Source of the DNA: an uncultured Clostridia bacterium
GTDB taxonomy: Bacteria; Bacillota; Clostridia; Christensenellales; Aristaeellaceae
Reading direction: 5' to 3'
Assembly (NCBI GenBank): GCA_946626395.1
Contig: CAMOUF010000288.1
Span: forward strand, 1-36,774
DNA: 36,774 bases
The notes beneath the pieces were generated by a model. The model had not been told where the DNA came from and did no database searches. It saw only the letters and a list, made by a program, of their open reading frames with translations. Positions 1 to 8,258 of the stretch are shown here, piece after piece. The first letter of the stretch is position 1. The number at the start of each line of letters is the position of its first letter. The position numbers were made by a program, and so were the translations under genes.

Positions 1-103
1 AAGTTCCAAGTTCTGAGTTCTAAGTTCCAAGCGGATTTTGTCAAATGAGAAAAGACTATTCAGCTTAGAACTTTGAACTTTGAACTGAAAACTTCATCCT
101 TCA
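1..103. repeat. Degenerate AGTTC/GAACT inverted repeat downstream of the carbohydrate operon
   Basis: This gene-free edge is made of short degenerate units: AAGTTCC/GAGTTCT on the left (1-30) and GAACTTT on the right (64-87). The arms are complementary: AGTTCTAAG at 16-24 pairs perfectly with CTTAGAACT at 64-72, and weaker pairing continues outward. It lies just past the stop codon of the last permease gene, so it may fold into a hairpin that ends or protects the operon transcript. No clean T-tract terminator is visible. A similar design occurs at 16443-16727. Confidence 0.5.
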
Positions 104-1090
104 TTACTCACCGGTGAGGCCCGCCCGGTCCACGGATTCCACGAACTGCTTTTGCAGCACGAAGTACATGATCAGCAGCGGGGCGATGGCCAGCATGGTG
201 CCTGCCATCCGGATGGCGTCGTTGATCTTGTTGGTGGAGGTGACGGAGCTGGCCCGGGCGTCGAAGGTGGTGTTATAGCTGTCCTCGAACTTCTGCAGCT
301 CGATCATCAGGGTGGTCAGGCCCTTGGCACGGGTGTGGCCGTAGCCCAGATACTCCCGGATCAGCGTGGTTTCATTCCAGTACCACACGAAGCTGAACAG
401 GGTGACCACCACGATGGCGGCGGTGCACAGGGGCACGGCGATGCGCCAGTAGGCCTTGAAATGGCCCGCCCCATCGATTTCCGCCGCCTCCACCAGGGAC
501 TGGGGCGTCTGCCGGTGGAAGTTATAGAAGATCAGCACGCACAGCACGCTTTTGATGCCCTGGCCCAGCAGGGCGGTGATCAGGAAGGGCTTCACCGTGC
601 CGTCCGCCAGCTTCAAGCGGGAGAAGGTCAGGTAATTGGGAAGGGAAGTGACCTGGGTGGGCAAAAGGAACGCCAGCAGCAGCACGGCCATCCAGAAGCC
701 CTTCAGGGGGAACTTGTACCGGGCGAAGCCGTAGCCCACCATGGAGCACACGAACACCTGGCAGATGGTGGGCACCAGGGCCAGCACCAGGTTCTTCCAC
801 AGGCTGTTCCAGTAGTCCAGGGTCAGGATGGCGTCCTGATAGTTTTTCCCGGTAATCTGGGAGGGCAGCCATTTAGCGGAGGCGTCCAGCAGATCGCTTC
901 TGCCCATCAGGGAACGGGAGAACATATACAGCACGGGATACAGGTAAATGAAGGCGATGGTGATAAGCAGCACATACACCACCACGCTCATGAGCACGCC
1001 CCGCTTATCGGCGCTGCCCAGCATGAGCTTTTTGAATTTATCCTTGCGGATTTCTTTTTTCCGGGCCTTTTGCAGCGCGTCCGTCGTCAT
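104..1090 (-). CDS. Carbohydrate ABC transporter permease, MalG type (second pair)
   Basis: This 328-residue inner-membrane permease should form the translocation channel with the MalF-type partner encoded just upstream. About 25 cytoplasmic residues rich in Lys and Arg precede a first membrane helix, and five more hydrophobic segments follow. The EAA loop (EAAEIDGAGHFKAYWRI, about residues 203-219), which contacts the transport ATPase, is intact, so this is a type I sugar importer subunit. Its ATG overlaps the upstream stop codon by four bases (ATGA) and follows AAGGAGG, so translation is coupled. It is the last gene of the operon. The cargo is unknown; arabinan or another plant oligosaccharide is inferred from the GH43 gene in the same operon. 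Confidence 0.93.
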   Translation of the reverse strand: MTTDALQKARKKEIRKDKFKKLMLGSADKRGVLMSVVVYVLLITIAFIYLYPVLYMFSRSLMGRSDLLDASAKWLPSQITGKNYQDAILTLDYWNSLWKNLVLALVPTICQVFVCSMVGYGFARYKFPLKGFWMAVLLLAFLLPTQVTSLPNYLTFSRLKLADGTVKPFLITALLGQGIKSVLCVLIFYNFHRQTPQSLVEAAEIDGAGHFKAYWRIAVPLCTAAIVVVTLFSFVWYWNETTLIREYLGYGHTRAKGLTTLMIELQKFEDSYNTTFDARASSVTSTNKINDAIRMAGTMLAIAPLLIMYFVLQKQFVESVDRAGLTGE

Positions 1091-2193
1091 GCGGCCTTCC
1101 TCCTTCCCAGCAGCTTATTGAGCTTCTTATTCTGGCCTGCGCGCTTGGCGCTTTCCACGTCCCGCCGCCACACGTCGTTGCTCTTCTTTTCCTTCTTTTC
1201 CCGGATCAGCAGGAACGTGATCAGCAGCAGCACCGCCACCACCACCGTGTACAGCCAGGTCATGGCCGCGCCGTAGGAGTAGCCCTTGGTGACGGCATAG
1301 GTGGCGTTATAGATCAGGTCGATGATGGGGTTGGTGGAGTTGGTGGCCAAGGTCACCACGGTATAAATGGAGTTCAGCAGGATCATGGAGCGCAGGGTGG
1401 GCAAAGTGATTTTCCAGAAGGTTTCCCAGCCCGACGCGCCGTCGATCTTGGCGGCCTCGTACAGGGTGTTCGGCACCTTTTGCAGGCCCGCCAGGAAAAT
1501 CAGGATCTGAATGCCGGAATTCCACAGGATCAGAATCAGCTGAGAAAACAGATCCATGATGGGCTGGGAGATGAATTCCGGGAAATCCGTCAGGATGGAG
1601 GCGATGGTGTTCTGGCTCACCATGGGCACGGAGGAAACGCCCTGAGCGGTGAGCTGGCTCATCACCGGGCCGGTGGCGATGATCACCGGCAGGAAGAAGA
1701 TGGTGCGGAACACGCCCCGGCCCTTGATTTTGCCGTTGAGCATCAGGGCGATGATCAGGGAAAAGGCGATAATGATGGGCAGCTGCAAAATCAGGGACAC
1801 AGCGAAATTCGCCAGCGTGACGGGGTAATTGAGCTCCTTATTGAACACGGAAATGTAATTAGCCAGGGGCGTATACACCGTGTTGCCCAGGGCGTCCTGC
1901 CCCGTCAGGGGCTCCAGGCGCAGGACGTTGTCCAGCTTCAGATTATAGAAGGAATACAGAAGCGAATTGGCCACGCCGCTCAAGAAAAAGATGCAGATGC
2001 CCACCACCCAGGGCAGGATGAAGAAGTAGCCCCACAGCGCTTCCCGGGTGGCTTTCCTGACGGGCTTTCCGTTCCTGTTCCGGATCAGGGCGTATATCAG
2101 GGAAACGATCAGGAACACGCACACGCCGATCAGCAGCGCGTAAGGCAGGTATTCCAGCTTGGGAAGCAGGAATTCATAGAGCCAGTTTCCCAT
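1087..2193 (-). CDS. Carbohydrate ABC transporter permease, MalF type (second pair)
   Basis: This 368-residue permease is the MalF-like half of the second pair. An extra N-terminal hydrophobic segment (about residues 15-37) comes before the conserved permease core, which starts near residue 50 (WGYFFILPWVVGICIFF). The EAA loop reads YEAAKIDGASGWETFWKI. The C-terminus is a Lys/Arg-rich cytoplasmic tail. The start codon is one base after the DUF5696 stop codon, and a purine-rich GGCGGTGAAA serves as the ribosome site, so the two genes are probably coupled. No solute-binding protein lies next to this pair. It either uses the large binding protein of the same operon or one encoded elsewhere. Confidence 0.92.
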   Translation of the reverse strand: MGNWLYEFLLPKLEYLPYALLIGVCVFLIVSLIYALIRNRNGKPVRKATREALWGYFFILPWVVGICIFFLSGVANSLLYSFYNLKLDNVLRLEPLTGQDALGNTVYTPLANYISVFNKELNYPVTLANFAVSLILQLPIIIAFSLIIALMLNGKIKGRGVFRTIFFLPVIIATGPVMSQLTAQGVSSVPMVSQNTIASILTDFPEFISQPIMDLFSQLILILWNSGIQILIFLAGLQKVPNTLYEAAKIDGASGWETFWKITLPTLRSMILLNSIYTVVTLATNSTNPIIDLIYNATYAVTKGYSYGAAMTWLYTVVVAVLLLITFLLIREKKEKKSNDVWRRDVESAKRAGQNKKLNKLLGRRKAA

Positions 2194-2194
2194 C

Positions 2195-4372
2195 TTATTT
2201 CACCGCCTTCCATGTCATGGGCTCCAGGGTCTGGCCGTCCGCCTGGGCGGTTTCCTCGCCGTAATTCAGGTAGACCTTTACGCCGTTGGACCAGGTGACC
2301 CGGGTCACATCGCCCAGGATATCATGGGCCACGATGGAAGCCCCATCCAGGCTGGCATGAAGAGCTTTGAGCTGTTCATACCACTTGGCGATGGTGACCC
2401 GGTACAGATCCCAGCGGGAGGAATAAATATCGGCGGAGTTGGTGTGCTGCAATTCGATAGGGTCTTCCATGGTGATCAGGAAGCAGGGGCGCGTGCCCTG
2501 TTCCGCCAGCCGCAGGAAGAACTTATGGGAATTGGCCTGAAAATTCACGTATTCCAGATAGGCGGGCATTTTGCCGCTCAGGGCAATGGCCAGCAGGGGC
2601 ACGTCCTGAGATTCATAGGCGTAATCCGAGCCCGTCACCGGCAGATCGTTCAGCGCCCAGGCGCAGGGCCACAGATAGGCGTTGGCTGCCTTGAGGGTGG
2701 TGCGGTAATCGTTGCGCATGAGCCCTGCGATATTGGTGTAATAATCCGCCAGCCTGCCGGAATCCTGGTAATGGTTCTGGTATGAATAATCCGACATCAG
2801 GGAGGTGATGCCCGTGAGCACCACGCCCGGCTCTCCACCGCCCTGGGAAGGAAGGGCGTCTTTGGTGCGCAGGGCCAGCTCCCAGGAGCGCTCCGGCGTC
2901 AGGTAATTCAGGGTATCGTACACCTTGCCGAAGGTGGGACGGCTCCAGGTTTGGCTGGTGATTTTCTTGAAGGCGGAATAGGTGAGGGTGGGATGGGTTT
3001 CCGGGTTTACGGAAAGGAAATCCAGCTCCAGGGCCAGGTCCACGCCCAGGCCGGCGCATTTTTTCATCAGCGCTTCCAGGCCGCCCTTGCCGCCCAGGGC
3101 CCCGGCGGGACGGCAGCCGTCGGTGGGCACGCCCCCGGTGAGGCCGTTCTCCTGCCAGCCCCGGTACACGGCGGATACCCGGTCTACCCCGTCGGTCTTG
3201 AGCCATTCCAGGATCTGGGCAGCCTGGTCAAAGGTGGTCATGACCACGTCTGCCTTGCCGGTCACGGAGTTTTCCTTTTCCAGGCCCAGGAAGTCGATTT
3301 CCACGTCGAAGGGTCGGGTTTCTTCCGCCACGCCGAAGAAGCCTTTTTCCTCCATATACTCCCGCCAGGCGCAGGCCAGGCCAGCGTAAGTGGCGTTTTC
3401 GCCGTCCGCCAGCAGGAAATGCTGCACGATGTCAAAATTCCGGCTGGATTCCGTGAGCATGTCCACAGCGCCGGAGGAGGGGCCGGTGGGCTGCTTATAC
3501 ACGAAACGGTAGGTATACTTGGCGCTGATCCAATCGAAGCTCAGGTTGTTGGCTCCGTTGGGGAAGGCGCGGATGCGGGCGGCGGTGTCGCCCTTCTCGA
3601 TCACGCCCAGGAAGCCGATTTGATCATCCGTATGCACCATGCCGAACACCGGCATGATCACCGGCTCCGTGCCCACACTGAACTGGGAATTGACGGTATC
3701 CTCCACGCCGATATTGGTGCCGTACACAGGCCGGTCAAAGGGCGAGGAAAAGCGCTTTTCATTGTCCTTGAGCTCGATCAAAGCGCCCTGGCCGTCGGGG
3801 ATGATCATGTAGCCCGCGTCCTGGCCCAGCACGCTGTAGCCCAGGAAGGGATAGGCGGTGAAGGTGGACACGGTGTAGCGGTGGCCATCCTGTTCGCCAT
3901 TGATGATTTTATCCTGGGGGATTTTCACGGTCAGGTCGCTTCCGTTCAGGGTCACTTCCACAGAGTAGCCCACTTGGTAATCCGGAAAGAACACGTCGGC
4001 GGCAAAGCCGTTTTGCAGCTTGGTGAGCTTGATTTCGTTTTTCAGGTTCACCAGGTCCGCCTGGGTGTTGGTGCTTTTCACATCCTCGATGAATTCCATC
4101 ACGATGCCGCTTTGGTAAAAACCCTTCCAGGCGGCCTGATCCTTGAAATCGTCGGGATTCTGCACGGTGGAATAGAGAACGCTGCCGTTTTTCCTGCTTT
4201 CCAGGATGATAGCCAGGGTGTCCTCTTTGAGATACAGGTTAAAGCTGTCGGAGGAAACCGCCAGGGAATAATCCCCGGGGATTTTGCCGCCGGCGCTTTC
4301 GGCGTTTCCCAGGATGGGCGGCAGCAGCGCAAGCGCCACAAGCAGGCAAAGGAATTTATACTTTCCTGACAA
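2195..4372 (-). CDS. Secreted DUF5696 family protein, glycosidase-like
   Basis: This protein of about 725 residues is exported: a hydrophobic signal (CLLVALALLPPILGNA) ends near residue 24. The first half (about 30-350) looks like a beta-rich domain. The second half (from about residue 354, FDVEIDFLGLEKEN) alternates strands and helices like a TIM barrel, with acidic strand ends such as LALELDFLSVNP and YDTLNYLTPERSW. I recognise it as DUF5696. The family's function is not established, and a glycoside hydrolase role is inference. I chose a TTG start at 4372 because AGGTGG lies 8 bases before it and the signal peptide follows at once. The upstream ATG at 4435 would add 21 unlikely residues. 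The start lies inside the end of the YIP1 gene (17-base overlap). Confidence 0.85.
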   Translation of the reverse strand: MSGKYKFLCLLVALALLPPILGNAESAGGKIPGDYSLAVSSDSFNLYLKEDTLAIILESRKNGSVLYSTVQNPDDFKDQAAWKGFYQSGIVMEFIEDVKSTNTQADLVNLKNEIKLTKLQNGFAADVFFPDYQVGYSVEVTLNGSDLTVKIPQDKIINGEQDGHRYTVSTFTAYPFLGYSVLGQDAGYMIIPDGQGALIELKDNEKRFSSPFDRPVYGTNIGVEDTVNSQFSVGTEPVIMPVFGMVHTDDQIGFLGVIEKGDTAARIRAFPNGANNLSFDWISAKYTYRFVYKQPTGPSSGAVDMLTESSRNFDIVQHFLLADGENATYAGLACAWREYMEEKGFFGVAEETRPFDVEIDFLGLEKENSVTGKADVVMTTFDQAAQILEWLKTDGVDRVSAVYRGWQENGLTGGVPTDGCRPAGALGGKGGLEALMKKCAGLGVDLALELDFLSVNPETHPTLTYSAFKKITSQTWSRPTFGKVYDTLNYLTPERSWELALRTKDALPSQGGGEPGVVLTGITSLMSDYSYQNHYQDSGRLADYYTNIAGLMRNDYRTTLKAANAYLWPCAWALNDLPVTGSDYAYESQDVPLLAIALSGKMPAYLEYVNFQANSHKFFLRLAEQGTRPCFLITMEDPIELQHTNSADIYSSRWDLYRVTIAKWYEQLKALHASLDGASIVAHDILGDVTRVTWSNGVKVYLNYGEETAQADGQTLEPMTWKAVK

Positions 4373-6401
4373 AGCGATACACCACCTCTCCGTAAATGGA
4401 GGATACGAAATCCACCAGCTGCCCAATGAGCACATACACCACGAACAGCAGCGCCACCGCCACCAGCACGGTAAAAAGCGTGATGACGATAATGCCCAGG
4501 GTCTTTTTGAAAGAATAGTCGTTCAGGTACATCAGTGCCAGCACGATCAGCACCCCGGTAAAGCCGTAGGCCACCACGTCCAGCAGGGTCAGGAAGAATT
4601 CCTCGTTGAAGGTGAGCACGTTGCTCAGAATCAGCCGGATGGGCAGGGCGATGATCATGGGGGTCAGGGCCGCCGCCGCGCCAATGAAGATATCCTTGAA
4701 GGTGGCTTCGCCCTCTTTGATGGTGCACACCAGGTAGCAGCAGATGGTGAGCATCAGGAAGGCCCCGAAGGTCAGCGCCGCGTCCCGCAGAAGCTCGAAT
4801 TCGCCTTCCCGGACGGACTTAAAGAGGAAGCCGGAAAAATACTTATTGGCCACCTGGAGAATGAACAGCAGCACCACGATCAGCACCGCGGCCAGCACAG
4901 AGGAGCGCTTTTCCTTCTTGATGCCGTAGCAGCAGTCGAAGGGGTTGCGGCTCATGGTAAAGCACCAGCCCATCTGACGAAGAATGGGAACGCCGCCGAT
5001 CTTTCCTCCCGCCGTCCGAAGGGGGGCCAGGAAATGCAGCTTTTTGTCCGCCAGGCCGATCAGCTTCCACACCACCACCAGGGCCACCACGGCAATGAGG
5101 ATCACGCCCAGGTTTTTATGGAGCCAATCGGAGCGCAGCTCCCAGAAGGCGTCGGAATAGCCCTTCCGGTTGCCGCCGTTGCGGAAAGAGGACAGGGCCT
5201 GGTCAAAGTTGCCCTCCCGGTACAGCGCTTCACCCAGGCCGGTGGAGGCGTAGGTGAACAGGCTGTTCATGCGCAGCACTTCCGTCCAGGGCACCTTGGA
5301 TTCGGCGTACTTGCCATCCTGGAACAGGGTGAAGGCGCTGTGCACCAGGTCGGTAAACTCAGTGGCGGACAGGACCTGCACGCTGTTTAATATTTCGTCC
5401 AGCACGAAGATATTGTATTCATCCGTCACCACCAGGCCGGTTACGGATTTGAAGGTGCCCACGCGCTGGTCGCCGGTATCGGTGGCCCCGAAGAGGAACA
5501 GGGTGCTGCCCTCGGAGGTGTACTCCATGATGGAGCCGTCCTTGTTGGCGGTGAAGATGGAGCCGAAGCTGTTTACCGCCACGGCGGCGGTGCGCTCGGT
5601 ATTGTAATCCGGGGTCAGGGTGTTGCGGCCCGCCACGTTCAATCGGCGCAGGGCGGCGTTTTCCGCCTCGGACACGGTGTACACCATGCCCTTTTCGTCA
5701 ATGGTCAGGTTCTTGACGGAGGTGGGCACGATGTCCGCCTGCATTTTCAATTGATCCTCGCTCAGGATCTTTTGCCGGATGGCGGTGATCCAGTTGACCC
5801 GGCTCTGATTGGCGCCGTAGTAACCCAGGAATTCGCCGCTGCCCACGGGGCTCATCTGCACGATGCCGTTGGTGTTGCCCACGGAGGCGATATACAGGTT
5901 GCCGCGCTTGTCCAGCACCAGCTTGTTGGGCTTGAAGGCGGCGCTTTCCCCAAAGAGCGGGGTGTCGGTGGGCTTGGTGTAGGAGCGGACTTCCTTGCCG
6001 TCCTTGTCAAACATCACCACGGCCCTGCCCTTTTCATCCGCCACGAACACATTGAGGTCGTCGTCCACGAACACGCCCTTGGCGGATTTGAGGGTTTTCT
6101 TGCTGCCGATTTCCTTGACGTATTCGCCGCTTTGGGTCACAACCAGAATGCGGCTGTTGCCGTCATCGGCGATATAGAGGTTTCCGTCCGGGCCCAGACG
6201 CATATCCTGGGGGTTTTTCAGGGTTTCTTCCCCGAAGCGGGTCATGGTACGCCGGGGCTCATAGGCCGCCTGGGTCTCCACCAGATCGCCGTCCACGCCC
6301 AGGGTAAAGGTGCGGTAGGGCACCGAGGCCAGCGCGCTTTCGCACTGCGCGGTCAAAAGAACCGCTGCCAGCAGGAGAAGCGCATACCGTTTCATTCGCA
6401 T
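4356..6401 (-). CDS. NHL-propeller, TPR-like and YIP1-domain membrane protein
   Basis: This 681-residue membrane protein has a signal peptide (cleavage near ALA, residue 25). An NHL beta-propeller follows (about 50-350), with repeats such as GPDGNLYIADDGNSRIL and DKRGNLYIASVGN. Next is a TPR-like stretch (about 360-420, with FQDGKYAESKVPW and YREGNFDQALSSFRNGG), one membrane helix (about 430-450), and a C-terminal multi-helix YIP1 domain (about 485-675). The propeller should face outward and could bind glycan or protein. AAGGAGG sits 7 bases before the ATG. Together with DUF5696 and sugar permeases this recalls gene sets I associate with Paenibacillus and Clostridia. A role as an envelope scaffold or sensor for the transporter is inference. 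Confidence 0.85.
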   Translation of the reverse strand: MRMKRYALLLLAAVLLTAQCESALASVPYRTFTLGVDGDLVETQAAYEPRRTMTRFGEETLKNPQDMRLGPDGNLYIADDGNSRILVVTQSGEYVKEIGSKKTLKSAKGVFVDDDLNVFVADEKGRAVVMFDKDGKEVRSYTKPTDTPLFGESAAFKPNKLVLDKRGNLYIASVGNTNGIVQMSPVGSGEFLGYYGANQSRVNWITAIRQKILSEDQLKMQADIVPTSVKNLTIDEKGMVYTVSEAENAALRRLNVAGRNTLTPDYNTERTAAVAVNSFGSIFTANKDGSIMEYTSEGSTLFLFGATDTGDQRVGTFKSVTGLVVTDEYNIFVLDEILNSVQVLSATEFTDLVHSAFTLFQDGKYAESKVPWTEVLRMNSLFTYASTGLGEALYREGNFDQALSSFRNGGNRKGYSDAFWELRSDWLHKNLGVILIAVVALVVVWKLIGLADKKLHFLAPLRTAGGKIGGVPILRQMGWCFTMSRNPFDCCYGIKKEKRSSVLAAVLIVVLLFILQVANKYFSGFLFKSVREGEFELLRDAALTFGAFLMLTICCYLVCTIKEGEATFKDIFIGAAAALTPMIIALPIRLILSNVLTFNEEFFLTLLDVVAYGFTGVLIVLALMYLNDYSFKKTLGIIVITLFTVLVAVALLFVVYVLIGQLVDFVSSIYGEVVYRFVRKV

Positions 6402-6413
6402 GGCTCCTCCTCC

Positions 6414-7280
6414 TTACTTGATGCCCGAATAGGCCATGGTGTTCATCACGCTGGACTGCATGATGATAAACAGAAGCAAATTGGGAATGAACATGATCAG
6501 CGCAGCCGCCGCGGCCATGCCCTGGCCCTGCACCGTGCCCACGCTGGTTAAGGTGTTCATGTAGAACGGCAGGGTGCGGATACCCTCGGAGGATGTGAAC
6601 AGGTTGGAGGTTTCCACGTTGGTCCACACGCTCTGGAAAGCCAGGATCGCGCCGGTGGCGATGGCGGGCTTGGTCAGGGGCAGGATGATCTTGCGGTAGA
6701 TGGTGAAGCTGCCCGCGCCCTCCAGCTGCGCCGCCTCGATCAGGGAATTGGGCACGCCGTCGATGAACTGCTTGATCAAAAACAGGCACACCGGCATGGC
6801 GATGAGGGGCAGGATATGGGCCAGGTAAGTGTCCAGGATACCCAGGGTATTGATGGTCAGATACCGGGGAATGGTCACCGCCGTGGCCACGAACATCAGG
6901 GCGATGTTATTGACCTCGAACACCGGGCCCTTGAGCTTGAAATCCATCTTGGAAAGGGCGAAGCCCGCCATGGTGGAAATGAGGATGCTCAGGAACACCA
7001 CCGCCAGGGTGACCACCAGGGAATTGAAGATATACCGGCTGATGGGGATGGACGCGCCTGCCGTGGTCTGGAACAGGTTCCGGAAATTCACCAGCGAAGG
7101 ATGGCTGACGAAAAACCGGGGCGGAAACGCGAACAATTCGTCCATGGGCTTGAACGCGTGATTGATGATGTAGATGATGGGCGCGCCCATGAAGATGGCG
7201 ATAGGGATCAAATACAGGTACAGCGGAATCTGGTTTTTGTGAAACTTTTTCGGGTTCACCTTCGTGCCGCCGACAGCCAT
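6414..7280 (-). CDS. Carbohydrate ABC transporter permease, MalG type (first pair)
   Basis: This 288-residue permease has about six membrane segments and an EAA loop (IEAAQLEGAGSFTIYRKI, about residues 185-202). It should dimerise with the permease encoded at 7371-8258. The ATG follows AGGAGGTG by seven bases. The gene is 90 bases downstream of its partner, the widest gap between permease genes in the operon. That gap can form a GGACG/CGTCC hairpin but has no T-tract, so read-through is expected. Only 12 bases separate its stop codon from the NHL/YIP1 gene. Confidence 0.93.
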   Translation of the reverse strand: MAVGGTKVNPKKFHKNQIPLYLYLIPIAIFMGAPIIYIINHAFKPMDELFAFPPRFFVSHPSLVNFRNLFQTTAGASIPISRYIFNSLVVTLAVVFLSILISTMAGFALSKMDFKLKGPVFEVNNIALMFVATAVTIPRYLTINTLGILDTYLAHILPLIAMPVCLFLIKQFIDGVPNSLIEAAQLEGAGSFTIYRKIILPLTKPAIATGAILAFQSVWTNVETSNLFTSSEGIRTLPFYMNTLTSVGTVQGQGMAAAAALIMFIPNLLLFIIMQSSVMNTMAYSGIK

Positions 7281-7370
7281 GAAGCTACACCTCCTAAAAC
7301 GAAGAGGACGGAGTTTTTCGTGGGGAATGCACGTCCTTGAGCAAGAATGAAAGAGAAGCGATGAAAGGAA

Positions 7371-8258
7371 TTATTCGTCCTTGGCGGAGAACAGCTTCCG
7401 CGCCACGAAGGAGAACACGTAAATCAGCGCCAGCAGGCTCACCGACACGGCGGCGGCATAGCCCATTTCATACCGGGTGAAGCCGTAGTCGTCAATGTGG
7501 TTCACCATCAGCTGGGCTGCGTATTGGGGCGTGGGGTTGGAGCCGGTGAGCATCACGCCGATATTGCCGGCCTGGAATGCGCCCACCACGCTCATCACCG
7601 CGCCAAAGAGCATCTGGGGCTTCATGGAGGGGATGGTGATGTAGAACACTTCCTGGACGCGGTTGCGGATGCCGTCGATGGCTCCGGCCTCATACAGCTC
7701 GGCGTTCACGTTGAGCAAGCCGGCCAGCATGGCCAGGAAGCCCACGCCCATGCTGCTCCACAGCGCCACGATGATCACGATGGGCAGGATATACTGGGTA
7801 TTGAGCATCCACACGATGGGCTCGGTAATGACTCCCAACTGGGTGAGCACATAGTTGGCAATGCCGCTCTGGTCTCCCAGGAACACCACCCGCCACATGA
7901 CCGTCATGGCAACGCCCATGGTCATGGAGGGGGAATAGATGATCAGCGCCAGGATAGTGCGGGGCAGCCGGGTCAATTGGCTCAGGGACCAGGCCAGGAA
8001 GAAGGCCAGCAGATACCCCACCGGGCCCACGATCACGGCGAAGAGAATGGTATTGGGCAATACATACTGGAGAAAAATGGTGTCCTGGGTAAAGAGGTTG
8101 ATATAGTTGGTCAGGCCCACGAACTGGGGCGTCTGCACGGCGTTGTAGTTGGTGAAGGACAGGCCGATGGCCATCACCGTGGGAATGATGATGAAGATCA
8201 GGAACAGCACAAGGTACGGAGCCAGAAACAGGTACGGCGTTTTTTTATCGGTTCTCAT
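7371..8258 (-). CDS. Carbohydrate ABC transporter permease, MalF/UgpA type (first pair)
   Basis: This 295-residue inner-membrane permease starts with a short basic tail ([11 protein letters not shown]) and has six predicted helices. Its EAA loop is slightly divergent ([17 protein letters not shown], with Gly replacing the second Ala), as seen in many UgpA/MalF relatives. Its ATG overlaps the stop codon of the binding-protein gene by four bases. Binding protein and permease are therefore translationally coupled, which supports their working together. The ATPase is missing from the operon. A shared multi-sugar ATPase such as MsmX, encoded elsewhere, is the usual solution in Bacillota. Confidence 0.93.
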   Translation of the reverse strand: MRTDKKTPYLFLAPYLVLFLIFIIIPTVMAIGLSFTNYNAVQTPQFVGLTNYINLFTQDTIFLQYVLPNTILFAVIVGPVGYLLAFFLAWSLSQLTRLPRTILALIIYSPSMTMGVAMTVMWRVVFLGDQSGIANYVLTQLGVITEPIVWMLNTQYILPIVIIVALWSSMGVGFLAMLAGLLNVNAELYEAGAIDGIRNRVQEVFYITIPSMKPQMLFGAVMSVVGAFQAGNIGVMLTGSNPTPQYAAQLMVNHIDDYGFTRYEMGYAAAVSVSLLALIYVFSFVARKLFSAKDE

